Source of the DNA: Clostridium sp.
GTDB lineage: Bacteria > Bacillota > Clostridia > Clostridiales > Clostridiaceae
Assembly: GCA_031292145.1 (NCBI GenBank)
Contig: JARLHR010000241.1
Location: 106,601 to 170,600 of the forward strand
Direction of reading: 5' to 3'
Length of the DNA stretch: 64,000 bases
Under the pieces are notes generated by a model. The model had not been told where the DNA came from, did no database searches, and saw only the letters and a list, made by a program, of their open reading frames with translations. Both the position numbers and the translations under genes were made by a program. Shown here one piece after another: positions 54,299 to 62,485 of the stretch (position 1 is its first letter; each line of letters starts with the position of its first letter).

Positions 54299-54346
54299 AG
54301 ATTGTTACAAAATTATTCATATATATACGATATTTTGTAGCAACCT
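54299..54346 (-). terminator. Terminator of the sugar ABC transporter operon
   Basis: On the minus strand GTTGCTACAAAAT pairs with ATTTTGTAACAAT and is followed by TCTTTTTT. It lies 50-100 bases after the binding-protein stop. Confidence 0.78.
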
Positions 54347-54398
54347 TCTTTATTCTGTTATTTTACATTTTAACTATGCTATTTATTTAATTAATGTC

Positions 54399-55988
54399 TT
54401 ATTTTTTTAAAGCTTTTAATTGTTCTTGAACATCATTAAATACATCTTGGTATCCAGCTGCCATCATTTCTTGTTTGAAAGCTGCAACTTCTGCCTTTGG
54501 ATCACTTACTTTACCAAATGCAATTTTAGGAATATATTTTGCACATACATCAGCCATAGCAGCGATCTTTGTTGAACTCTTAGAATTATCAAATATAAAT
54601 TTACCATAAGGGTACTCAATTGCATAACTATTATAGTTTTTAATCATATCAGCAGTCCCAGCATATAGTGTAGAATCAGGAATCTCTAATTTATCATTAC
54701 GTCCACACCAGAAATTTATATCCAAGGAATCTTTTGTCTTATCCCAACCGTCTGGTCTTCCTAATTTATTATCTTTTGTAATAACATAGTCTTTACCTTC
54801 AATACCATAGTTATATAATGCATAGATTTCTTTATCATTACGAAGTAAATCATATACCATCAAAGCACGTTCAGGATTTTTAGAATTTGCACCAATAGCT
54901 AATGCACCATGAGTAATAAGCATTTTTGTAAGATTTTTGCTAGGTTCTGAAAATGGGAACATTTGCAAATCAGAACCAGGTTGTTTTATATCCATAGTAG
55001 GTCTTGCTTCTGAATAATATGTTTGACTATGATGTTGATCTGCACCAGATTGACCTGCATACATTAAATCACGAGTCGTTCCATCATAATTTAATACATC
55101 TTCTCTCCAATATTTAGCATCTGCCCAAGATTTCATTAATGTTGCAAAGTCTTCTAATGTATTACCTTCCATATATGGACTAGTTAATGTATATGGATCA
55201 TCCTTAGATTTTCCATAGAATATTGAAGATAAACCAACTGGAATTCCATCAATCTCTATATTTGGAGTATTAGATTCCATATATCCACCAGCAAATTGAT
55301 TAGCATTTGCAGCTGTTCCAGATACATCCCAAGGAATAACACCATTTTTATGATCTTTAACATATTGGAAGTACTTTCCTAAATCTTGAAAATTATTAAT
55401 TTGGCCTAGACCTGCCTCTTTAGCCCAGTCTCCTCTATAAAACATTCCATGGTTTGTGTATTGAGTATAATTATCTTCTGGAATCAAATAGATTTGATTG
55501 TTATATTTACATTGATCCCAATGTCCTGCTGGTACACTTTTCCATGTTTCAGGTGCATATGTTTTTAACATATCTTCTGTCAATGGCAAGAAGGACCCCT
55601 TCTTGATATTTGGCCATGCATCTAACCAGTCTGTAGCAGTAGTAATTAAATCAATTGAACTATCACCACTAGCTAATAATAGATTATATTGTGTTTGCCA
55701 GTCAGCCCATTCAACATATTGAAGTTCTAATTCTGCATTTATTTTTTTATTTAATTTTTCATTTACTTGCTTTAGTGCCTCTTCCATTCTACCGTTAGTT
55801 GGCTTATTTCCTAAAACAACAAATTTCACTTTAACATGTTCAGACGTATCAATTGTACCATCTGATTTTACAGTAGTAGCAGCTTTGCCAGATGTTTGCT
55901 TGCTGGCACTTCCACCACACCCTACTAAGCTAAAAGTCATAGCCCCAGCTAATAAAGTAGTTAGAATCATTCTTCCTATTTTACTCAT
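54399..55988 (-). CDS. Extracellular sugar-binding lipoprotein of ABC importer (YtcQ/LipO type)
   Basis: This 529-residue protein has a lipoprotein signal with lipobox LVGC (21-24), so Cys24 anchors it to the membrane. It is larger than maltose-binding proteins, as is usual for the YtcQ/LipO group that binds complex oligosaccharides. The start codon follows GGGAGG. It is last in the permease-permease-binding protein operon, 73 bases after the second permease. No ATPase gene accompanies it. Ligand unknown; rhamnogalacturonan-type oligosaccharides are handled by this group in Bacillus. Confidence 0.9.
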   Translation of the reverse strand: MSKIGRMILTTLLAGAMTFSLVGCGGSASKQTSGKAATTVKSDGTIDTSEHVKVKFVVLGNKPTNGRMEEALKQVNEKLNKKINAELELQYVEWADWQTQYNLLLASGDSSIDLITTATDWLDAWPNIKKGSFLPLTEDMLKTYAPETWKSVPAGHWDQCKYNNQIYLIPEDNYTQYTNHGMFYRGDWAKEAGLGQINNFQDLGKYFQYVKDHKNGVIPWDVSGTAANANQFAGGYMESNTPNIEIDGIPVGLSSIFYGKSKDDPYTLTSPYMEGNTLEDFATLMKSWADAKYWREDVLNYDGTTRDLMYAGQSGADQHHSQTYYSEARPTMDIKQPGSDLQMFPFSEPSKNLTKMLITHGALAIGANSKNPERALMVYDLLRNDKEIYALYNYGIEGKDYVITKDNKLGRPDGWDKTKDSLDINFWCGRNDKLEIPDSTLYAGTADMIKNYNSYAIEYPYGKFIFDNSKSSTKIAAMADVCAKYIPKIAFGKVSDPKAEVAAFKQEMMAAGYQDVFNDVQEQLKALKK

Positions 55989-56061
55989 TATAATTGCCTC
56001 CCTAAATAATATAAATTTATATAAGTCCCAAAATGGGAAATATTATCATACTCTTTTTAAA

Positions 56062-56991
56062 TTAACCCTTTACAGCTCCTACAGTAATACCTGCTATAAA
56101 ATATTTTTGTACAAATGGATATAAAAAAATAATTGGTCCTGTTGCAAGAACTGCTGTAGCCATTTTTAAAGTTTGAGTAGGAATCGCGCCTACTGGTACA
56201 TTTGCTCCTGCTACAGAATTCTTTAACGCTTGTGCTTGATTAATAATTCCATACAAGTAATTTTGTAAAGGTTTATATTCTACTGATGAAGACAGATATA
56301 ACATTGAATTATACCATTCATTCCAATATCCTAAAGCAATAAATAATCCTATTGTTGCTAAAGCCGGCTTTAGCATGGGTAAAATTAATGAGACAAAAAT
56401 TCTAAAATCTCCTGCACCATCCATTTTCCCTGACTCTGTAATTTCATATGGAATAGATTTTACAAAGTTCTTCATTAATATGATTAACCATGGGCTCATT
56501 AAAAGTGGGATAAATACTGCTAAATAACTATCCTTTAAATTTAAATATTGTGTCACCCATAAGTAAGTAGGTGCCAATCCTGCTGAAAATAATGTTGTGA
56601 AATAAATGAAAAATAAAATTTTGTTAGCAAACGGAAAATCCTTACGTTGAAGCGCATACCCTGTCATGGCTACAATAAATAACCCCAAAAAAGTTCCGCA
56701 GACTGTCATAATTATTGTTACACAATACGATCCAATCAGAACCCTTGGGCTCTTAAAGATTAGGTCGTAAGCCGCTACTGTAAATCCTTTTGGTAATATT
56801 CCAAATCCAGTTTTAGCAATTACTGTTTCTGTACTAAATGAAGCAGAAATCATAAGCACAAAAGGAATTAAGCATGCTAATGCAAAAAGCACTATGAATA
56901 CATAAGCAAATCCATGTACAGCTTTAGTCATTGTATCTCTTTTTATAGTAGCTCTCTGCTTTTCTATAGAATTATTTAATTTAATCTCCAT
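56062..56991 (-). CDS. Carbohydrate ABC transporter permease (YtcP/LplC type)
   Basis: This 309-residue protein has six transmembrane helices and the EAA-loop ESGKMDGAGDFRIFVSLILP (residues about 199-218), which contacts a shared ATPase. GAGGGAGG overlaps the end of the preceding permease gene, so the two are coupled (12-base gap). Confidence 0.92.
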   Translation of the reverse strand: MEIKLNNSIEKQRATIKRDTMTKAVHGFAYVFIVLFALACLIPFVLMISASFSTETVIAKTGFGILPKGFTVAAYDLIFKSPRVLIGSYCVTIIMTVCGTFLGLFIVAMTGYALQRKDFPFANKILFFIYFTTLFSAGLAPTYLWVTQYLNLKDSYLAVFIPLLMSPWLIILMKNFVKSIPYEITESGKMDGAGDFRIFVSLILPMLKPALATIGLFIALGYWNEWYNSMLYLSSSVEYKPLQNYLYGIINQAQALKNSVAGANVPVGAIPTQTLKMATAVLATGPIIFLYPFVQKYFIAGITVGAVKG

Positions 56992-57003
56992 ATTAACCTC
57001 CCT

Positions 57004-57972
57004 CTAGAATAACGCATATTCTTCATCAACTTTTTTAACAAGCCAATTGCATACCATAACGATTACAAAACCAAAAACTGATTGATATAAACCTACTGCT
57101 GTAGAGTTTGCAAAATTAAAATTATTCATTAGAGTTCTATATACATAAGTTTCAATAATATCTGTTGTTGGAAATAGGAGTGAATTTGATGAGCCAACTA
57201 AGTTGTAAAATAATCCAAAATTACCTTTCATTATTCCGCCGATTGCAAATAAGAATAATATGATTGCTGTTGGCTTTAAACTAGGCAAAATAATATAACG
57301 TATTCTTTGTAGTATGTTTGCTCCATCAACTTCTGCTGCTTCAATAATACTTGAATCAATACCACAGATAGAAGCAAAATATACAATCGAACCATATCCT
57401 GTTTGCTGCCACAAATTTACTAGCACGATAATAATCGGCCATGCATTTGGCATTGAATAAACTTTTATTGGATCTCCTCCAAAGAATTTGATTACTACAT
57501 TCATAAATCCAAAATCATAATTTAAAATATTAAATGCTAATAATCCTACTAATACTGCTGAAATGAAATATGGTAAAAACATGACTGTTTGGGATACCTT
57601 CTTAAATAGTTTATTCTTTACTTCATTTAATAGTATTGCTACAAAAATTTGTAACGCATTACCTAATACAATAAAAGCTAAATTATATAAAATTGTATTT
57701 TTGGTTAATAACCATAAGCTTCCAGATTGAACTAAAAACTTAAAATTGTCAAATCCAACAAATTTACTTGCAAAAATACCACTTTTATAATTAAAATCTG
57801 TAAATGCAATATACGCACCTGGCATAGGACAGTAAGCAAAAACTATGAAAAATAGAATAGCTGGTACACACATTAAAATTAACGTTCTGCTATCCTTTAC
57901 CTTTTTCCAAAAAGTTTTCTTTTTTATTGTTATTGCTTGTACATCATTTCTTTGTGTCAACTTCTTTTTCAC
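57004..57972 (-). CDS. Carbohydrate ABC transporter permease (YteP/LplB type)
   Basis: This 322-residue protein starts at a GTG behind ATGGAGG. Six transmembrane helices, YCPMPGAYIAFTDFNYKSG after TM1 and the EAA-loop EAAEVDGANILQRIRYIILP (about 222-241) place it in the LplB group. It is the first gene of the importer operon, with an operator-like palindrome between its promoter region and ribosome site. Confidence 0.92.
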   Translation of the reverse strand: MKKKLTQRNDVQAITIKKKTFWKKVKDSRTLILMCVPAILFFIVFAYCPMPGAYIAFTDFNYKSGIFASKFVGFDNFKFLVQSGSLWLLTKNTILYNLAFIVLGNALQIFVAILLNEVKNKLFKKVSQTVMFLPYFISAVLVGLLAFNILNYDFGFMNVVIKFFGGDPIKVYSMPNAWPIIIVLVNLWQQTGYGSIVYFASICGIDSSIIEAAEVDGANILQRIRYIILPSLKPTAIILFLFAIGGIMKGNFGLFYNLVGSSNSLLFPTTDIIETYVYRTLMNNFNFANSTAVGLYQSVFGFVIVMVCNWLVKKVDEEYALF

Positions 57973-57994
57973 ACTAATATTCCTCCATTCAAGT

Positions 57995-58016
57995 ATTTTG
58001 AAACTGGTTTCAAAAT
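57995..58016 (-). promoter_or_regulatory. LacI-type operator upstream of the importer operon
   Basis: ATTTTGAAAC-TG-GTTTCAAAAT has 10-base perfectly inverted arms, 23 bases before the first permease start codon. A similar weaker site, TTTGAAACCCATTTCACA, lies at 58178-58195. A TTGACA box (complement of 58089-58094) lies between them as a candidate -35. Two spaced sites would permit looping. The adjacent LacI gene at 58451 is the natural binder. Confidence 0.65.
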
Positions 58017-58450
58017 ATGCTAAAAAAATATATTATTTTCAAACTATATTTATAATATCAAAATTGAATATCACTTTTATTGATATTTTGTCAACACTTG
58101 TACTAACAAGTTTAAAAATCAACAAGCTACATTCTTAATATTATAAATTTTGTACATATATTTTCTATATATTAATCTTTGAAACCCATTTCACAATTTT
58201 ATTATAGTACTTACTTCAATATTATGTCAATGCATTTCCATTTTTTCTTTATTTTCCATTTTTAACATTGTAACACTTATACAACAATCTTTAGAATGTA
58301 TTTTTAAGGGCATACATTTTGAACTTTTTAATTAATTTATTTTCAAATACTCATTTGTATAAATTTTTCTAAACTCTTCTTTAGCTGTCTTTTAAAATGC
58401 ATTGTAGAAATTTTCCTCCAATTACTTATAATTCTTTAAAATAATTTTTA

Positions 58451-59497
58451 CTATCTATTGTATTCGGATATTTGCCTGCAAGACTCTCGAATTACAAGTT
58501 CAGATTTAATTAATTGAATTCTTGGCAGCTCCTTTTTCTGTATAGCACTAATAGCAACATCTATTAATGTCTCTCCAATCAGTTTATAATCATATCCAAT
58601 AGTTGTCAGTTTTGGAGTTGCAACTTCAGAGACAAACGTGTTATCAAAACTTGTTACAGATATATCTCTTGGAATTTCAAGTCCATGTTCTCTTATAGAA
58701 CGCATAATACCAATTGCTGTAAAATCATTAATAGCAATTAATGCTGATGGTAACTTTTTCTTTAAATTAAATAATCGATTCATGCATTCATAACCACCTT
58801 CAATATCATAAGTGTCTCCTTCAACAATCCAATTCTTGTTGAATTTAATAGCATGTTCCCTAAGTATTTTTTTATAACGTAACTGCTTATCATAAGTAGA
58901 TCTCGCATTTTTTGTTCCACCAACCAAGGCTATTTCTCGATGTCCTAATTCTATTAGATATTCCATTAAAATTTCTATAGCATAGTCGTGATCAATTTTT
59001 ACTTGATAACATTCAGCGCCTTCTAATTTACCTGCTATTATAACAGGAATAGAATTAGCTATTCTATTTACATGCTCTACATATTCTTTATCTGAAATTA
59101 ATTGATCTATTCTTCCGCCGGTCTGAATAATAGCATCTACCCTTTGCTCAAATAAACCTTCCAAATGTGAATCCTCTAATTCATTTTTTCCTAAGGAATT
59201 ACACAACAAAACAGTATAGCCTCTTGCATTAGCAGCTTTTTCACATTCTACAAATAAAGCTGCAAAATATGGATTACGTATGTCTGGTGACAAGATTCCT
59301 AGCGTTTTAGATTCCGTATTACTAAGTCTTCTTGCCAATATATTAGGTTTAAAATTATATTTGTCAATCAGCGCCTGCACTTTATCTCTTTTTTCCTTAC
59401 TAACTCGTGCACTTTTAGTTAATACTCTAGATACAGTAGCTGGCGAAACCCCTGCTTCCTTTGCAATTGCATAAATATTTATACTGTTTTTGCCCAC
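58451..59497 (-). CDS. LacI family transcriptional regulator
   Basis: This 348-residue protein starts at a GTG behind AAGGTG. The N-terminal LacI HTH and hinge helix (INIYAIAKEAGVSPATVSRV, residues 6-25; ILARRLSNTESKTLG near 53) are followed by a periplasmic-binding-like effector domain (GILSPDIRNPYFAALF). It lies upstream of the importer operon in the same direction, with LacI-type palindromes in the 480-base gap between them. It probably represses the importer until an oligosaccharide binds. Confidence 0.92.
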   Translation of the reverse strand: MGKNSINIYAIAKEAGVSPATVSRVLTKSARVSKEKRDKVQALIDKYNFKPNILARRLSNTESKTLGILSPDIRNPYFAALFVECEKAANARGYTVLLCNSLGKNELEDSHLEGLFEQRVDAIIQTGGRIDQLISDKEYVEHVNRIANSIPVIIAGKLEGAECYQVKIDHDYAIEILMEYLIELGHREIALVGGTKNARSTYDKQLRYKKILREHAIKFNKNWIVEGDTYDIEGGYECMNRLFNLKKKLPSALIAINDFTAIGIMRSIREHGLEIPRDISVTSFDNTFVSEVATPKLTTIGYDYKLIGETLIDVAISAIQKKELPRIQLIKSELVIRESCRQISEYNR

Positions 59498-59633
59498 TAT
59501 TTATCACCTTCATTATGTTTTGCTAAATTCAAAAACTAATATATAGATATATACTCATTTTGAATTAGTGTTTATCAAAATCATTTTTCCGCTTTAATTA
59601 TACATGTTTTACAAATTTGAAGCAATTACTTTA

Positions 59634-59792
59634 GGCACATTCAAAAAAATAACAAGTCCATCTGCCAAGCCTATTCTCCATCATGCTACGTCAGCAGATT
59701 TCCCTAATAGGCCTGCTATGAGACCAATCTGCTTCCTTGCCTGATGAAAAATAATCATGGCATTTTGGACTTGTTATTTTCTTTCATGTTCA
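59634..59792. repeat. Family B element, copy 4 (159 bp, TTA flanks, inverted orientation)
   Basis: In reverse complement it reads like the other copies (TTTTTCATCAGGCAAGGAAG, CATAGCAGGCCTATTA, GCATGATGGAGAATAGG). The inner stem is GCAGATT/AATCTGC and the outer TGCCA/TGGCA. TTA flanks both ends (59631-59633, 59793-59795). One terminus is eroded (GGCACA to TGAACA). It lies between LacI and the YesL-like gene. Confidence 0.82.
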
Positions 59793-59836
59793 TTAAATAT
59801 TTTTTAAAATCAATTTCAATAATTCATCTATTCTTA

Positions 59837-59886
59837 AAAATAATATTTTAGTAAAAATATAATAGATTTTACTAAAATATTATTTT
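59837..59886. other. Perfect 20-base-arm hairpin upstream of the YesL-like gene
   Basis: AAAATAATATTTTAGTAAAA (59837-59856) pairs perfectly with 59867-59886 around a 10-base AT loop. It is all A/T apart from one GC pair. It lies 76 bases before the start codon and could be a terminator blocking transcription from the left, or an operator or leader structure. Confidence 0.55.
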
Positions 59887-59962
59887 ATTCTTATTAATTT
59901 CGATGTATACTATTATTGTAAAAGTTTACTTAACATATTATCTATATAATACAGGAGGCATT

Positions 59963-60664
59963 ATGAAAAAAGAATTTTATGATAAACAACTTTATACAAT
60001 ATCAAATTACATTTTTGGCTTTATTCAAAGTAGTCTTTATTTTGCTGTTTGTAATATATTACTTATATTATTTTTTATTTTCACAACAATTGTTCCAAAC
60101 CAATTTAATTTGTTGATATTGTTTATTTGTCTAATTCCTTTAGGACCTTCTTTAGGTGCTTTATACTCTACAATTGGTAAAATAATATGTGAAAAGGATA
60201 TATTTTTTTCATCACATTTTTGGAATTTCTATAAAGATAATTTTGTTTCATACTTAAAATTGTGGCTAGCCCAATTAATTATTATTACTGTATTATTTAT
60301 TGATTTTCAATATTTTTATTTAAATGTTCCAGAAAAGGGAATCCATATAATCTTTGCTATATTGATAATAATAACCTTATTAATAAACTTATATTCTTTT
60401 CCTATAAATTCTAAATTTGAACTTAGGTTTAAAGATTTACTTATCTTATCAATTCACTATATGATTAAAAAATTTCCTATAACAATATTAAAGTCTGGTG
60501 CTATTGTCTTATCATATTATTTATCAAATAATGTTTCAATTACATTTTTAATCTTTATGCCTAGTGTACTTTGCCTTATCTTCTTCTACTATGATAGGCA
60601 TATTTTGATGGAAATTGAAAATAAATTTGGTTCGTCTAATGAAACTACTCTTAAATCTTTTTAA
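59963..60664 (+). CDS. YesL/DUF624-like membrane protein
   Basis: This 233-residue protein starts at MKKEFYDKQLYTISNYIFGF behind CAGGAGG; an upstream ATG lacks a ribosome site. Five to six transmembrane helices and PLGPSLGALYSTIGKII (residues about 58-74) match the DUF624 family, whose YesL member sits in the Bacillus rhamnogalacturonan gene cluster beside transport genes. The role is unknown; help in sugar uptake is a common guess. It is divergent from LacI and convergent with a chemoreceptor. Confidence 0.8.
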   Translation: MKKEFYDKQLYTISNYIFGFIQSSLYFAVCNILLILFFIFTTIVPNQFNLLILFICLIPLGPSLGALYSTIGKIICEKDIFFSSHFWNFYKDNFVSYLKLWLAQLIIITVLFIDFQYFYLNVPEKGIHIIFAILIIITLLINLYSFPINSKFELRFKDLLILSIHYMIKKFPITILKSGAIVLSYYLSNNVSITFLIFMPSVLCLIFFYYDRHILMEIENKFGSSNETTLKSF

Positions 60665-60670
60665 AATATA

Positions 60671-60710
60671 AATGACTGTTTCAAAATTTAAGTTTTGAAA
60701 CAGTCATTTT
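60671..60710. terminator. Bidirectional terminator
   Basis: AAATGACTGTTTCAAAA pairs perfectly with TTTTGAAACAGTCATTT around a six-base loop, between converging genes. Confidence 0.88.
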
Positions 60711-60732
60711 CTTTAATATTGTTTTAATTATA

Positions 60733-62424
60733 TTAACTTCTAAGCTTAAACTTTCCTATCATTTTATTCAATGTTTCTACTTGCACAGTTAATTCTTCAC
60801 TAGCTGCTGCACTTTCCTCTGCTATTGCTGAGTTTGATTGGACAACATCTGAAATTTGCATTATACCACCATTTATTTGTTTAATAGCTTGTGCTTGTTC
60901 CTCAGATGCAAAAGCGATATCATGAATTAAATCAGTAGTTTTATTTACATTGTTTGCTACTTGAAATAAATTTGATGCTGTATTATCTGCTAACAATCTA
61001 CCTTTGGATACTGCTTGCATGCATGTCTTAATAAGAATATGAGTTTTTTTTGCAGCTTCTGCACTTTGAGCTGATAGCTTTCTCACTTCATCTGCTACAA
61101 CAGCAAAACCTCTTCCAACCTCACCAGCTCTTGCTGCTTCTATTGCTGCATTTAGCGCAAGTAAATCCGTTTGTGCCGCTATTTCATCAATTGTTCCAAT
61201 TATATTACTAATATCTTTAGAAGCTTTTTCAATCTCATTAATTGCATTTACCATTTCTTTCATTTGACCTGTACTTTCTTCAACATCCTGAACTAATTTA
61301 TCTGCAATTTCATTAGTATTACTAGCATTTTCAGCATTTCGCTCTATCTTTTCACTTATTTCTTGCATTGATGCAGAAAGTTCTTCAACTACACTAGCTT
61401 GTTCTGTCGCTCCTTGAGATAAAACTTGAGATGTACTTGCTACTTGTTCAGAACCAACATTTACTTGATCTGATGCTTCATTCAATTCATTAAAAACTTC
61501 ATTTAAAGAGTTTAAAATAGTATCAAGTGAACTTTTTACTTCTACGAAATCACCTTCATACTCTACCTTAGTAGATATATTTATATCTCCCCTTGAAATA
61601 CCTCCTAAAATATCTGATATTTCATATATGTAACTTCTAAGACTGGTAATCATTAAAGAGAAGGAATTTGCCAATTCTCCAATTTCATCTTCTGAATTTA
61701 TTTCTATAGAAACATCTAAATTTCCCTTTGATATTTTTTCTGAAATTCTAGCTATTTCTTTTATAGGATCTCCTATCATTTTAGAAAGGTACATTGCGGA
61801 TAATACAGTAAATATACATGCTATAATAATTGACAATATAATAATAGCACTTGCTATTATTTGTAGCATTTTCAGTCTACCTACAACATCATTACCCATA
61901 TTTATGCTTTCTTTCATAAGTGCAGAAACATCATCAGTAATTTGATTCATTAAAGGTGTTCCTTTTTCTCTAAGTAAATTTAATGCTTCATCATTTTTCT
62001 TTGCCATGCTTAAATTTATAACTTCAATTTTTACCACTTCATACTGAGCTATATCATAAGAAATTTTATTATATAATGTTTTATCGCCTTTTGATGCACT
62101 AGATTCTTCAATATTTGTTATTAATTCTTGAATTTTTGCAATACACGTATCAAGTTCATTTTTAGCATCTGTTACCTGGCTGCTATCTTTTAACATTATA
62201 ATATCTCTTATAATCGACTTAGAATTTTGAACTTCCATACCAAGATTTCCAATTACACCTTGTGAGAAACCATAATTTTTTAATGCATATTCATAATCAC
62301 TATTAGTTTTTTGTAAAAAAATTAAACTTAATCCTCCACATATAACTGTAAGAATTGCTATAACCATAAATGCCGTTAATAATTTCTTCTTAATAGGTAA
62401 TTTTTTGTATCTTGTAAATTTCAT
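60733..62424 (-). CDS. Methyl-accepting chemotaxis protein (four-helix-bundle sensor)
   Basis: This 563-residue chemoreceptor starts at [15 protein letters not shown] behind GAGGTGAG; a start three codons upstream is possible. TM1 is at about 15-35, the four-helix-bundle sensor to about 185, TM2 at about 190-212, then HAMP and the signalling tip [21 protein letters not shown] second HAMP-like stretch (residues about 265-315) may precede the methylation helices. It lies downstream of the GH42 gene on the same strand. Confidence 0.92.
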   Translation of the reverse strand: MKFTRYKKLPIKKKLLTAFMVIAILTVICGGLSLIFLQKTNSDYEYALKNYGFSQGVIGNLGMEVQNSKSIIRDIIMLKDSSQVTDAKNELDTCIAKIQELITNIEESSASKGDKTLYNKISYDIAQYEVVKIEVINLSMAKKNDEALNLLREKGTPLMNQITDDVSALMKESINMGNDVVGRLKMLQIIASAIIILSIIIACIFTVLSAMYLSKMIGDPIKEIARISEKISKGNLDVSIEINSEDEIGELANSFSLMITSLRSYIYEISDILGGISRGDINISTKVEYEGDFVEVKSSLDTILNSLNEVFNELNEASDQVNVGSEQVASTSQVLSQGATEQASVVEELSASMQEISEKIERNAENASNTNEIADKLVQDVEESTGQMKEMVNAINEIEKASKDISNIIGTIDEIAAQTDLLALNAAIEAARAGEVGRGFAVVADEVRKLSAQSAEAAKKTHILIKTCMQAVSKGRLLADNTASNLFQVANNVNKTTDLIHDIAFASEEQAQAIKQINGGIMQISDVVQSNSAIAEESAAASEELTVQVETLNKMIGKFKLRS

Positions 62425-62459
62425 AAATCTCACCTCTATACTTTTATCCTCCTTAGCAT

Positions 62460-62482
62460 TAAGGCATATTCAAAAAAATAAT
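62460..62482. repeat. Degraded solo family B end
   Basis: TAAGGCATATTCAAAAAAAT matches the left end of family B copy 4 (TTAGGCACATTCAAAAAAAT) with two differences, then diverges. It lies 4 bases past the GH42 stop codon. Confidence 0.5.
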
Positions 62483-62485
62483 AAT

